A DNA stretch of 64,000 nt from Streptomyces caeruleatus (GCF_001514235.1 NZ_KQ948926.1:281291-345290); one strand, 5' to 3'. Counted from the first letter of the stretch, positions 8,479-17,210 are shown. Numbers and translations: made by a program. The notes: generated by a model from the sequence alone, not told the origin.

Positions 8479-9351
8479 TTGCGCCACATCACCACCCACG
8501 ACGCACCGGCCACCGGCCTGCGCGGCATCGCAGACACCAGCTGGCACGTTCGCGGAGCGTGCCACGGCATGGACGTCGAGGACGCCGACGCCGTGTTCTT
8601 CCCCGGGCCCCGGGACCACGAAGAGATCGCTGAGGCGAAAGAGCTGTGCGGCTGGTGCCCGGTACGCCGCGACTGCCTCGACTTCGCCCTGGAGAACGTC
8701 CTCAAGGAGGGCATCTGGGGCGGCCTCACCGAAGACGAGCGGCGCCCCTGGCACGACGGACTGCACCGGCGCCTCGACTACCGGCGCGTGACCGGGTTCT
8801 TCCAGGGACGCGACGTGCATCTGACCGAGGACGAGCGTCAAGTCGTCATCGACCACGCCTACGTACGCGGCTGGCGGCCCGCCCGGCTCGCCACAGCCCT
8901 GCAGATCAGCCACAAACACGCCCGGGACCTGCTCCGGCAGGCCGCCAACAAGGTCTTCGACCGCGACCGCACCTACGGCGTGCCGCGGCCCAAGAAGAAG
9001 CGGAAGAAGACCACCCCGGCAGCAGGCAGCCCCGCGCCCCCTGCTCTCGGCACACAGCAGCCGGTAGCCCGACCAGCGACGCCGTCCTCCACGGCTCCGG
9101 AAACCGCCGGCGGTCCTGCCCTGCCAGCGGACACCGGCCCCGCCCCGGGTGTGCGCGGGACGGTCCCCGCGCCTTCCGGCCCCGCCTCCCCGCCAAACCA
9201 GCCACCGCAGAAGCGATGCCACTCCTCACCCCCGGTCAAGCCCATCGAAGATCGCGCTGCCCGGCGTGGAGTCACCCGCCGCGAAAGCTGGGACCAACTC
9301 TCCTTCCCGGAAGCGCCCTTGGCGCACGCCCCTGTCGGAAAGGCTGCATGA
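8479..9351 (+). CDS. WhiB-family protein with C-terminal HTH extension
   Basis: 290 aa from a TTG at 8479 preceded by GGAG. The WhiB iron-sulfur ligands are Cys28, Cys57, Cys60 and Cys66 (CGWCPVRRDC), followed by GIWGGLTEDERR at 78-89. Ordinary WhiB proteins are about 80-130 aa. This one adds a second domain (residues ~113-160: LTEDERQVV... ATALQISHKHARDLL) that reads as a sigma-region-4-like HTH, then a basic KKKRKK patch and a long disordered Pro/Ala tail. It probably acts as a redox- or NO-responsive transcription factor for the element. The ATGA overlap with the next gene shows coupling. Confidence 0.8.
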   Translation: MRHITTHDAPATGLRGIADTSWHVRGACHGMDVEDADAVFFPGPRDHEEIAEAKELCGWCPVRRDCLDFALENVLKEGIWGGLTEDERRPWHDGLHRRLDYRRVTGFFQGRDVHLTEDERQVVIDHAYVRGWRPARLATALQISHKHARDLLRQAANKVFDRDRTYGVPRPKKKRKKTTPAAGSPAPPALGTQQPVARPATPSSTAPETAGGPALPADTGPAPGVRGTVPAPSGPASPPNQPPQKRCHSSPPVKPIEDRAARRGVTRRESWDQLSFPEAPLAHAPVGKAA

Positions 9352-11084
9352 CACACCTCATCGCGGTGTCCTTCGGTACCACCCCGCATCCGTCCTTGCT
9401 CGTCGGCATCGGCGCCGCTGGCGCCGTGTTCGCCCTGGCCCTGACCGTCTGGGCGATCCGGCGCCGGGCCGTGCGCCCGCAGAACCGCCTCGGCGGTCCG
9501 GCGGTCAAGGTCGCTGCCGTTGCTGCCCTCGGCTGTACCGCCTACAGCGCCGACACCTCGTGGCGCTTCGCCGCCGACTACCTCGACATGGCCGGCACCG
9601 CCGAGCGTGCCGGGATGTTCGCCGCAGCCGAGCTGGCGCTCTTCGCGACCGCGCTGATGGCGCGCCAGAACCTGACCACCCAGGGTGCTCCTGGTCTACC
9701 GGGCACTCTGGTCTGGGTGATCACCGGCGTGCAGGTGATCCCCGCCTACGCCGAGAGCGGTCCCATCGGCGGCACCGTCCGCGCCTTCGTCGGGCCGGTC
9801 ATGGCGGCGATGCTGTGGCACCTCGCGATGGGGATCGAGCTGCGCCTGCGCACCCCGGGTGCCGCCTCCCACGGGCTGATCGCCGTCCTGGGGCGGGAGG
9901 CACGCGAGCGGCTCCTGTCCCGCCTCGGCATCGCCGCACGCGACCGCGACGCCGCGCAGATCACCCGCGACCGGGCCACCGCCCGAGCGGTCGCCCTCGC
10001 CGCCCGCCTCGCCGCACGCACACCCGAGCAGCAACGGAGCCGGCGCGGCCGGCAGCTCACGCGCCGCCTGTCGAAGGCGGTCGGCAGGGCCTCCGTCGGC
10101 ACCGACCCCCTCCAGCGCGCGCAGCTGCTCGACCAGCTCGCCGCCCGCCGGCACGCACTCGCGCTCGCCACGGTCCCGCTGCCCTCGCCCTGGTCCCCCG
10201 TGCACAGCACCGCAACAACCACGGTCCCCTCGCAGTCAGCCTCGAAGGCACCGGTCCCCGGAGCCGGTCCCCACGGTTCCAACGAGTGGGACGGGGACCG
10301 GGGACCGAGCATCCCGAGGGGACCGGGGACCGAGATCGAGGACTCGAAGGCGTCGGCATGCGCGGGGACCGAAGGCGAGAACGCGGGGACCAAGGTGGGG
10401 ACCGAGGCACCAGAAGCAGGCGCGGTCGCGGGGACCGGTCCCACCAATCCGGAAGCCGCGCAGAGGGACGCCCGAAGAGCGGGGACCGCGCGTCTAACGC
10501 GAGAAGTGCCTGCTCAGGGCCCTGAATCGCGTCGGGGACCGAACGCCGCCGAGTCGGGGACCGAGCCCACCGGGGACCGGGCACCGACCACCACCGACAC
10601 GGGGACCGAGCCCACCGGGGACCGGGGACCGACCACCACCGACACGGGGACCGAGCCCACCGGGGACCGGGGACCGACCACCACCGACACGGGGACCGAG
10701 CCCACCGGGGACCGGGGACCGACCACCACCGACACGGGGACCGAGCCCACCGGGGACCGGGGACACAAGGTCCCCCTCCGGCGGAAGACAACCACGAAGA
10801 CCAGGGCGAAGAACAAGGGGAAGCGCGGCCGGTCCCGCACCCCGCAGACACAGCGCCCGCCACGCGAGCCGGAGCAGTCGGTGGACCAGCTCGTCCAACA
10901 GGTCCGCCCCCACGTCCCCGCCCTGCTCGAACGGGACGGCAACGAGTCCGTCACCCGGGTCCAGCTGCGCGAGATCCTGCGCCGCGAGGGCCTGAAGGGC
11001 GGCCGGAACGACCGGCTGAGCCTCGTCCTCCAGGAACTGCGGAGCGACGACACCAGCAAGACAAGGAGCACCGCCGTCCGATGA
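9348..11084 (+). CDS. DUF2637 membrane protein with repeat-rich linker
   Basis: 578 aa from the ATG that overlaps the WhiB stop. Residues ~15-165 hold four or more hydrophobic helices of the DUF2637 family, which recurs in actinobacterial conjugative elements. A basic helical segment follows, then a 250-residue linker dominated by GT-x-GDRGP and GTEPTGDRGPTTTD units. The C-terminal ~60 residues (DQLVQQVRPHVPALL... REILRREGLKGG) look like a small winged helix. The linker is encoded by the GGGGACCG array described separately. A membrane-anchored DNA-binding role is suggested by this layout but unproven. Confidence 0.75.
   Translation: MTHLIAVSFGTTPHPSLLVGIGAAGAVFALALTVWAIRRRAVRPQNRLGGPAVKVAAVAALGCTAYSADTSWRFAADYLDMAGTAERAGMFAAAELALFATALMARQNLTTQGAPGLPGTLVWVITGVQVIPAYAESGPIGGTVRAFVGPVMAAMLWHLAMGIELRLRTPGAASHGLIAVLGREARERLLSRLGIAARDRDAAQITRDRATARAVALAARLAARTPEQQRSRRGRQLTRRLSKAVGRASVGTDPLQRAQLLDQLAARRHALALATVPLPSPWSPVHSTATTTVPSQSASKAPVPGAGPHGSNEWDGDRGPSIPRGPGTEIEDSKASACAGTEGENAGTKVGTEAPEAGAVAGTGPTNPEAAQRDARRAGTARLTREVPAQGPESRRGPNAAESGTEPTGDRAPTTTDTGTEPTGDRGPTTTDTGTEPTGDRGPTTTDTGTEPTGDRGPTTTDTGTEPTGDRGHKVPLRRKTTTKTRAKNKGKRGRSRTPQTQRPPREPEQSVDQLVQQVRPHVPALLERDGNESVTRVQLREILRREGLKGGRNDRLSLVLQELRSDDTSKTRSTAVR
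10554..10767 (+). repeat. 45-bp tandem repeat, 5 units, rich in GGGGACCG
   Basis: Five units with 45-bp period (starting near 10554, 10599, 10644, 10689 and 10734) encode the 15-aa unit TGTEPTGDRGPTTTD. Three central units are identical; the first and last are degenerate. Scattered GGGGACCG copies extend back to about 10302, giving roughly 22 copies by eye. Three inverted copies (CGGTCCCC) lie further upstream, within 10190-10275. The repeat stays in frame with the DUF2637 gene. Confidence 0.85.
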
Positions 11085-11272
11085 AGACCTGCCACCAGTT
11101 CGACACCGTCCGTGCGGAGTACGAGCGGGAGATCGGCTTCATGCTCGCCCACTCCAAGCGGCACGAGGGCAGGCCCGCGGCGAAGTCCAGCGCGAAGCAG
11201 GCTGCCTCGACGAAGCAGCGGATGGCCCGGGCCCTCAACAGCCACGTCGGTCGCTGTCCCGAGTGCGGCTGA
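11081..11272 (+). CDS. small CxxC protein, 63 aa
   Basis: ATG overlaps the DUF2637 stop by four bases. The protein is basic and Lys/Ala rich, with a single N-terminal Cys and a C-terminal CPEC pair that might bind metal. No family was recognised. It lies in the mobilization operon between DUF2637 and MobC. Confidence 0.6.
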   Translation: MKTCHQFDTVRAEYEREIGFMLAHSKRHEGRPAAKSSAKQAASTKQRMARALNSHVGRCPECG

Positions 11273-11359
11273 ACCGGCAAAGCCCCAGTTCAGCTCCCCT
11301 ATCCGCGACGGGTGGTCCGGCCCCGAGCCGGGCCACCACCCCGTTCCAGGAGACACGCA

Positions 11360-11590
11360 GTGATTCCGCGTCCCCCTCGCTCTTCCGACCCCACCGCCGC
11401 CGAGGCCAGCGCCTGGGCGGACGTCCTGCTCCGCCGACGGCTTGTGCACGCTGCCGTCCTCGCGCCGACCGGCCAGTGGCTCATCCAGGCCCGGCCCGAC
11501 GGACCCGTCCGCGTCCTCGACGGACCGGCCGACGTCGTCGCGCTGGCCGCGACCATCCAGCACCACACTCGGAGGCCCGAAATCCGATGA
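11360..11590 (+). CDS. small hypothetical protein upstream of mobC, 76 aa
   Basis: GTG at 11360 with AGGAGA upstream. It ends in an ATGA overlap with the longest reading of the MobC frame. The product looks like a small mixed alpha-beta protein (VHAAVLAPTGQWLIQARPDG, then VRVLDGPADVVALAATIQ) with no metal ligands. Function is unknown; position suggests a relaxosome accessory role. Confidence 0.6.
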   Translation: MIPRPPRSSDPTAAEASAWADVLLRRRLVHAAVLAPTGQWLIQARPDGPVRVLDGPADVVALAATIQHHTRRPEIR

Positions 11591-12213
11591 CGAACCCCAC
11601 TCAGAACGGCACCACCCCGGAACCTGATCGCGACTCCAACTCGGTCTCGGGGCGAGCAAGTTGGGGCGGAAGCGTAGCTTCCGCCGAACCCGCCCCCGAG
11701 GGGGCGGGAGAGGACCTGCACCGGGGGGCGCAGGTCCATCGGGCTTCGACCGAGGGCGGATCGAAGCCGGGGCAGGAGGAGAAGCAGCCCGTGCCGCGCG
11801 TACGCCGACAGCGCGCTCCTCGCGCACGCCAGCGCCCGCGCCAGTCGCCCGAGAAGAAGCGCCTGCACCAGCCCAACACACGTTTCAACGACGAAGAGTT
11901 CGCCCTGATCAAGTCCGCCGCCGCCCGATGCAATCTGTCCGTCGCCGGGTTCCTCGCACACTCCGCGCTCGCCGCCGCCCGCGACCTCGACCGCACCAGC
12001 GCCGAGATCGCCGACGAACGTGAAGTGATCACAGCCCTGTTCGACAGCCGACGTCGCCTCGGCTGGGCCGGCAGCAACCTCAACCAGGCAGTCAAGGCAC
12101 TCAACTCCGGTATAGACGCTCCCCAGCTCGACGCAGCCGTCGCCGCCGTACGGCGTGCCGCCGACACCGCGCACGCAGCCGCCACGCGGCTCATCGCACG
12201 CCACGGCTCATGA
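11587..12213 (+). CDS. MobC-like relaxosome accessory protein
   Basis: The conserved part is the last ~115 residues: NTRFNDEEFALIKSAAAR, SVAGFLAHSALAAARDL, then a helical region with LGWAGSNLNQAVKALNSG. This is the ribbon-helix-helix plus MobC pattern that helps the relaxase bind oriT. Two starts are possible. The ATG at 11587 overlaps the previous stop but has only a distant GGAGG. The GTG at 11791 has AGGAGGAG upstream and leaves out a low-complexity segment encoded by four perfect hairpins (candidate oriT). I think 11791 is a serious alternative (140 aa). The stop overlaps the relaxase start by four bases. Confidence 0.8.
   Translation: MTNPTQNGTTPEPDRDSNSVSGRASWGGSVASAEPAPEGAGEDLHRGAQVHRASTEGGSKPGQEEKQPVPRVRRQRAPRARQRPRQSPEKKRLHQPNTRFNDEEFALIKSAAARCNLSVAGFLAHSALAAARDLDRTSAEIADEREVITALFDSRRRLGWAGSNLNQAVKALNSGIDAPQLDAAVAAVRRAADTAHAAATRLIARHGS
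11665..11768 (+). other. candidate origin of transfer (four consecutive perfect hairpins)
   Basis: Perfect inverted repeats follow one another: GGCGGAAGC/GCTTCCGCC (11665-11685), CCCGCCCCC/GGGGGCGGG (11689-11708), GGACCTGC/GCAGGTCC (11712-11737) and GGCTTCGA/TCGAAGCC (11742-11768). They lie directly before the conserved part of mobC, which precedes the relaxase. That is the usual position of oriT in elements with linked mobC and relaxase genes. The overlapping protein segment is low complexity. Confidence 0.55.
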
Positions 12214-13952
12214 TCCCCAGCGTCAACAACTCGGGCTCCCGGACCATCGGTCTCCTCAACTACCTCTACGAGACCGGCCAGTACGAGGATCACACCGACC
12301 CCCACCTCGTAGCCTCCTTCGACGGCATGTCCCCCGACCCCGGCCGCGACCCCAACGCCACCCTCAACGACCTTGCGCAGCTCCTGGACCAACCCGTGAT
12401 GGCCCTCGCCGGGCACGCCCGCCCGGCCAAGCACGTGTGGCACACCTCCGTCCGCGCCGACCCCGGCGACCGGATCCTGTCCGACGAGGAGTGGGCCGGC
12501 ATCGCCCGCCGCATCGTCGCCGCCACTGGCATCGACCCCGGCGACGGACAGCCCGGCTGCCGCTGGGCCGCCGTACGACACGCGGACGACCACATCCACA
12601 TCGTCGCCACCCTCGTGACCGAGGACGGACACCGCCCCGACGACTACCGCTCCGGCGCCCGCGCCCAGGCCGAAGCCCGGCTTATCGAGAAGGAACTCGG
12701 CCTCCGCCAGGTCGCGCCGGGCGACGGCACAGCTGCTCAGCGGCCCACCAGTGCCGAACGCCACAAGGCCGAGCGCCAGGGCCGCGAGCGCCCCGCCCGC
12801 GAGGAACTGCGGGAGACGGTACGGCGGGCGGTGGCTGGCGTGACCAGCGAGGAGGAGTTCTTCGACCGGCTCGCCGCCGCCGGCCTGCTGATCCGTACGC
12901 GCGCCGCACCCTCCGGAGACCTCCTCGGGTACAAGGTCGCCCTGCCCGACGACCTCAACAAGGACGGCGAGCCGGTGTTCTACCCCGGCGCGCGCCTCGC
13001 CCCCGACCTCTCCCTGCCCCGCATCCGGGAGCGCTGGACCGGCGACACCCGGAACGATCCGGCCCCCCGGCCGGAGGACGCAGTGCGTACGGGGCTGGGC
13101 GCTCCGGCCGGTGCCCGCCGGACGACGGCATCGGCCGCGTGGCAGGCCGTGATGCTTGTCTGGCAGGGCGACGACGCGGTCGTCGCCGCCCATATCGCCG
13201 CGGCCGGCGAGGTCCTGGACGCGCTCGCGAAGACGTCCGCCGCCCACACTCGCCGCGAACTACGCGACGCGGCAACGGCCTTCGAGCGGGCCTCGCGCTC
13301 CCACATCCGCGCCGCACGCGGACACGACCGCGAGCTGCGGCAGGCCGCCCGCGAACTCGTCCACGGTGGCCCCGCCCTCGGCCGCGGTGAGGACGGCGCC
13401 ACCACCGCGATGGCGATCGACATGCTGTTCTTCCTCATCACCGCCGCCGCGCACTGGCACGCGAAGAAGGGCCACGCCCAGCAGGCCGAGGCCGCCGCGC
13501 GGACCGCCGAGCACCTGCGCACCGCCTACCAGGCCGCCGCCGCCCAGCCCCTCGGCGTGCTCTACCAGCGAGGCCGGCGTCTGAGCCGGCCGATGCTCCA
13601 GCGGCAGACCATGCTGCTGCGCGAGGCACTGCCGCAGCTGGCCGAGCAGATCCTCGCCGAGCCCGGCTGGTACGCCCTGGCCGCAACCATCGCGGAAGCC
13701 GAAGCCGCCGGCCACGACCCGGCCGCCCTCCTGACCGCCGCCGTAGAGCGGCGCGAACTCGACACCGCGGACTCGGTCAGCGACGTGCTGGTGTGGCGGC
13801 TACGGCGAACAGCCGACCTGCCCGCCGACGCCTCGCCCCTGTCCGAGAACGGCACCACAGGTGGCCAGCCCACAACACGCACAACGGCGACCCGCCCCAA
13901 CGCCCCCGGCAGCCGACGCAGCGGAGAGGAGACATCGGCCAAGACCCGATAA
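12210..13952 (+). CDS. MobA/VirD2-type relaxase
   Basis: 580 aa. The relaxase should nick one strand at oriT and stay covalently bound while leading DNA into the mating channel. The metal-binding signature is visible as RHADDHIHI (His124, Asp126/127, His128, His130). An upstream KHVWHTSVRADPGDR block lies at ~74-88 and a WAGIARRIVAATGI helix at ~95-109. The catalytic Tyr is probably in the N-terminal segment (Tyr18, Tyr20 or Tyr25). The C-terminal 350 residues are helical and Ala/Arg rich. The gene overlaps mobC by four bases. Confidence 0.88.
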   Translation: MIPSVNNSGSRTIGLLNYLYETGQYEDHTDPHLVASFDGMSPDPGRDPNATLNDLAQLLDQPVMALAGHARPAKHVWHTSVRADPGDRILSDEEWAGIARRIVAATGIDPGDGQPGCRWAAVRHADDHIHIVATLVTEDGHRPDDYRSGARAQAEARLIEKELGLRQVAPGDGTAAQRPTSAERHKAERQGRERPAREELRETVRRAVAGVTSEEEFFDRLAAAGLLIRTRAAPSGDLLGYKVALPDDLNKDGEPVFYPGARLAPDLSLPRIRERWTGDTRNDPAPRPEDAVRTGLGAPAGARRTTASAAWQAVMLVWQGDDAVVAAHIAAAGEVLDALAKTSAAHTRRELRDAATAFERASRSHIRAARGHDRELRQAARELVHGGPALGRGEDGATTAMAIDMLFFLITAAAHWHAKKGHAQQAEAAARTAEHLRTAYQAAAAQPLGVLYQRGRRLSRPMLQRQTMLLREALPQLAEQILAEPGWYALAATIAEAEAAGHDPAALLTAAVERRELDTADSVSDVLVWRLRRTADLPADASPLSENGTTGGQPTTRTTATRPNAPGSRRSGEETSAKTR

Positions 13953-14256
13953 GCCCTACCGAGGGCCGGGGGCAGTCTCAGCGCACCACCGAGAGCAGGA
14001 CACCGCCACCGCCGCGCTCGCGCCCCACACCATGGCCGTACGCCACAACGGACCTCAGCGGAGTACAGACCCGCTGTGGGTCGCGAGCGCTGGTGCACAC
14101 GCAGGAGGGAAGGCACTGCACTCGTCCCGGCCCCTGGAGGCACGGAAACGCCTTATGACCTGCCCGAAGGTGACTGTGGACTTTGTGAATTGAAACCAGC
14201 GGGAGCCTAGGGCACGATCATGAAGCGAGCAGGACGAGGTAAAGGAGAACGCCAGG
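13953..14256. other. gap after the relaxase, no feature seen
   Basis: 304 bases with short reading frames of arginine-rich shadow composition. I see no convincing gene, hairpin or repeat, apart from an AAGGAG site at 14242-14247 serving the next gene. Confidence 0.4.
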
Positions 14257-14703
14257 GTGTTTCACCGAATACGCCGCCGGACCAAGAAGCCCAGCGAGGC
14301 ACAGCGCCGGTTCTTCGAGTGGTCGGCGCAGCTGCAGAATCAGGTCCCGCCCGGGATCGGGGTGCCGCCGGCCGAGCCGGCACGACCCGAGCCGACAACC
14401 GCGGTGGTGGACGACTTCCTTCCGCCGGAGCTGCGGGTGCCCAGCCACGACCAGCTCGACGGCAAGATGATGCCGTGGAAGCAGCCCCTCGTCCTCGACG
14501 GTGAGATGGCCGCCTGCGCCGAGTGCGGCGCGTACCGGGACTGGCTCATCCTCTCCACCCGCGACCAGATCTGGCTGCGGTGCCGGGTCGGCCACCAGCA
14601 GCAGGAGACCCGCCTCGACACCGCCTGGTTCAACCGCAACTGCGGGCCGGCGGACGCGACGCACGCCACGTTCGAGGACTGCCTGCGCTACCTCGGGCAC
14701 TGA
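14257..14703 (+). CDS. hypothetical protein with Cys pairs, 148 aa
   Basis: GTG at 14257 preceded by AAAGGAG. The product has a basic N-terminus and a CAEC motif near residue 88. Further cysteines follow in LRCRVG, NRNCGP and FEDC, suggesting a small metal-binding or Cys-rich fold. No family was recognised. It follows the mobilization genes in the same orientation. Confidence 0.65.
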   Translation: MFHRIRRRTKKPSEAQRRFFEWSAQLQNQVPPGIGVPPAEPARPEPTTAVVDDFLPPELRVPSHDQLDGKMMPWKQPLVLDGEMAACAECGAYRDWLILSTRDQIWLRCRVGHQQQETRLDTAWFNRNCGPADATHATFEDCLRYLGH

Positions 14704-14782
14704 CCCCCACTCCTACGACCCCACCGGGCCCGCAGGCCCGCACTGACCACCCGTCGCCAAGCACCAAGGGGTCAGTTCCGTC

Positions 14783-15469
14783 ATGCACGTTCGCGTCGCC
14801 ACCACCGCCCTCGGCATCACCACCGCCCTCCTCGCCGTACCCGCCTGCTCCACCGACACCACGCCAGACACCACCGCCTCCGCCCGTACCGGGAAGCCGG
14901 CCGACGCAGTCCAGAAGGCCACCGTGCTCTCGTCGGCTGTCCTGGAGACCCGCCTGCTCGACGAGCACGACCTCGGCAGCGGCTACCAGCGCAAGCCGGA
15001 GCGCCCCGCCCAGCACGCCGACGTCACCGTCAACGGCTGCCATGCCCTGAGCGAGCTGGGAGGCGACGCGGCGACCGGCGGCACGCTCGCCTTCCCCCGC
15101 AAGGCGAAGACGGCCTTCACCTACGGCGGCAACTCCTCGGAGATCTCCGAGGAGCTGTACAGCGACAGCGCGAACAAGCTGTCCGACGGCATCGGCCGGA
15201 TCTTCGACGCCATGACCGGCTGCCCGACCTATCAGGTCGTCGCGGGCGACACCCCGATCGACATGGCCTCGCAGAAGCTGACCGCCCCCCACGGCCTCGG
15301 TGACGAGCGGTGGAGCCAGCTCCTGACGTTCTCCACCGCAGGGCGGAGCAGCGTGGTCAAGCAGACCGCGATCCGCGACGGCGGCCTGCTGCTGGTCGTC
15401 TCGGGCTCCCCCGCCCTTGTCGACCGCCACCTCGAACAGGCCCTCACCAAGGCCACGGCAGCCGGCTGA
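14783..15469 (+). CDS. secreted lipoprotein, 228 aa
   Basis: The N-terminus is a short lipoprotein signal with the lipobox AVPAC (Cys22). The mature part has two further Cys (NGCHAL and TGCPTY) that could form a disulfide, and a mixed alpha/beta pattern ending in LLVVSGSPALVDRHLEQAL. It resembles PknH sensor-like or LpqN-like actinobacterial lipoproteins only in general layout. A perfect 15-bp hairpin terminator follows. Confidence 0.7.
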   Translation: MHVRVATTALGITTALLAVPACSTDTTPDTTASARTGKPADAVQKATVLSSAVLETRLLDEHDLGSGYQRKPERPAQHADVTVNGCHALSELGGDAATGGTLAFPRKAKTAFTYGGNSSEISEELYSDSANKLSDGIGRIFDAMTGCPTYQVVAGDTPIDMASQKLTAPHGLGDERWSQLLTFSTAGRSSVVKQTAIRDGGLLLVVSGSPALVDRHLEQALTKATAAG

Positions 15470-15483
15470 CCGCCCCCGACGCA

Positions 15484-15516
15484 CTGCTGCCCCGACCACG
15501 ATGGTCGGGGCAGCAG
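15484..15516 (+). terminator. strong intrinsic hairpin terminator
   Basis: Perfect 15-bp stem (15484-15498 pairing with 15502-15516) with a 3-base loop CGA, starting 15 bases after the lipoprotein stop. No U-tract is present, as is common in Streptomyces. Confidence 0.8.
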
Positions 15517-16024
15517 CGCTGTGCGGGTCGCGCCGCTGCACAGTCCGGCAGGTTCTCAACGGGACGTGAACCATGCTGCGAGTCCACTCCCCATCGTGGT
15601 GACAAAAGCCGCCACCAGCCAGGGCGAGTGCGTTGAACGATGACGTGCACTCCACTGCAACGGAGCTCAAGAGGCCAGCTGCTGCTTCTCTTCGGTTTGA
15701 GGCAAATGGCTATCCAGCCGCACTGGAATGTGGCACCGCTACGCCATGCCTTCGCCACTTCACCCCACTTCAACGGGCCACCGATTACCACGTGCTGAGC
15801 AGCACGACTACGCCAAAGTGTGGCCACTTTGCCCCGTTTGAGACGCTGGGATTACCACGCGAGTAATCCCCACCGCCACACCGAGCAGACCCCACTTCAT
15901 CCCACTTCCCCACCTTGGGCCCGAGACGATCACCGATACCGGGCACCCGACACCTCGTGCTCGTCCCACGGGTCGCCCTCCTCCGAATTGATGGCGCGCC
16001 CCAGCCCTGGAGGGAAATACCAGG
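15517..16024. other. 508-base gap, nothing supported
   Basis: The only frame of note (15633-15866, plus) lacks a convincing ribosome site and has mixed codon use. It is somewhat AT-richer than its neighbours around 15650-15850. I see no gene, repeat or clear promoter. Confidence 0.4.
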
Positions 16025-16054
16025 AGCCCGGCCCTCATTCGGGAGGACCGGGCT
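16025..16054 (-). terminator. terminator of the DUF317 gene at 16086
   Basis: Arms AGCCCGG (16025-16031) and CCGGGCT (16048-16054), with further pairing inside, lie 31 bases past the stop of the leftward gene. Confidence 0.6.
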
Positions 16055-16085
16055 ACTGCCGTCTGGCCGAGGAGCGCCGTCGACG

Positions 16086-16904
16086 CTAGGCCGGCGCCCG
16101 TAGCAGCCGCTCCCGGGTGGCCTCGGGCAGCACCCGGCGCAGGACGGGTGCGGTCGAGGTGAGGGAGGCGGCGAAGGCTGCCACGAGGTCGTGCGGCGCG
16201 CTGGAACCGAAGGAGACCGCCCACAGGCAGGGGGCACCGAGCGCGGGCTCGGCCCACGCCTGCCATCCGGCTGGCCCCGCCTCGTCGGCTGCAGTGGTCA
16301 GGGCGCGCGGGTCGGCATCCTGGATGAGGGGCGGTACCTCGCCGAGGCTGATGTGCGAGGTGAACGTCGGGTCCGTCGCTGCCGCCTGGGGCTGGTCGAT
16401 GTCGCGGAGCCAGCCGTGTGCGGCGACGGCGTCGAGGACCTTCTCGGGGGCGGTGAGCGGCACGGCGGGCTGGTCGCGGGCGTCGAGCGCGACGAGGAAG
16501 TCGGCCACGGCCTCGCCGGGGACGTCGGTGGTGAAGTAGGACGACCACGCCGCGAGCGGGCTGCTGGTGTCCGCGCGGGCGGAGATCTGCCAGGCGATCG
16601 GCAGGTCTCCCAGGTGGAACGGCTCGTCCGGCAGATTCCACTGCGCCCATCGGAGGGCGTCGGGGCTGATGTGCAGGACGGTGCTGCGCAGGACCTGGCG
16701 GTCCTCCGGCTCCTCGTCCGGCTCCTGCCGTCCGCGGACGATCGTCAGGCTCGTCCAGCCCAGACCGGAGAGTGTGTCGGCAACACCGTCGTAGAGGCGC
16801 CCGTCGTCACCCGCCAGATGCCGGGGGCCGACCCAGAACGCGGGCTGGCCGCCGGGCGGGGTGGACGGGTCGAGCGGGAAGTCGGGGTACAGGGGCGCCT
16901 CCAA
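16086..16904 (-). CDS. DUF317 domain protein
   Basis: 272 aa. It has the two-part DUF317 layout: an N-terminal half starting with FWVGPRHLAG and containing LGWTSL, and WAISF-type beta strands followed by a helix (PHDLVAAFAASLTS) near the C-terminus. DUF317 proteins are abundant in Streptomyces mobile elements and chromosome arms; their role is not known. There are three other DUF317-related genes in this window (17290, 24593, 26035). Confidence 0.8.
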   Translation of the reverse strand: MEAPLYPDFPLDPSTPPGGQPAFWVGPRHLAGDDGRLYDGVADTLSGLGWTSLTIVRGRQEPDEEPEDRQVLRSTVLHISPDALRWAQWNLPDEPFHLGDLPIAWQISARADTSSPLAAWSSYFTTDVPGEAVADFLVALDARDQPAVPLTAPEKVLDAVAAHGWLRDIDQPQAAATDPTFTSHISLGEVPPLIQDADPRALTTAADEAGPAGWQAWAEPALGAPCLWAVSFGSSAPHDLVAAFAASLTSTAPVLRRVLPEATRERLLRAPA

Positions 16905-16919
16905 GGGCTCGGTGCGGGG

Positions 16920-17210
16920 CTAGTTGCCGCCGGCAGTACGGCGGGGGCGGCGCGGGGGTGCCTGGACGGGCCCCTGCCAGGTCAGGGCGACGGTGACCTC
17001 GGGCGGGAGATAGCCGAGTTGCGCGTCCGCGTCCCGCCCTTCGGCGAGGTAGACGACTCTCCGGCCGGTTTCGTCCACGGACTGCACGACCTGGGCCAGG
17101 CGGTGCGCCATCGGGAAGAACGGGTTCATGGCCTGGCGGACCGGAGCATCCCGGTCGCAGGCGGACAGCAGGTCGATGAGTTCACCGACGGTCATCTCCG
17201 AGGACGTCAC
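16920..17210 (-). CDS. small hypothetical protein, 96 aa
   Basis: GTG at 17210 with AGGAGG seven bases upstream. The N-terminal TVGELIDLLSACDRDAPVRQ suggests a short helical domain, followed by beta-rich sequence and a basic, proline-rich tail. It sits between two DUF317 genes, in the same orientation. No family function is known to me. Confidence 0.6.
   Translation of the reverse strand: MTSSEMTVGELIDLLSACDRDAPVRQAMNPFFPMAHRLAQVVQSVDETGRRVVYLAEGRDADAQLGYLPPEVTVALTWQGPVQAPPRRPRRTAGGN

Noticed and set aside
10554..10767. CRISPR-like regular repeats
   Set aside because: The 45-bp units are directly tandem with no spacers, stay in frame with a long gene, and there are no cas genes.
15633..15866. 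77-aa plus-strand frame in the gap after the lipoprotein
   Set aside because: No ribosome site, weak third-position GC and no family resemblance.
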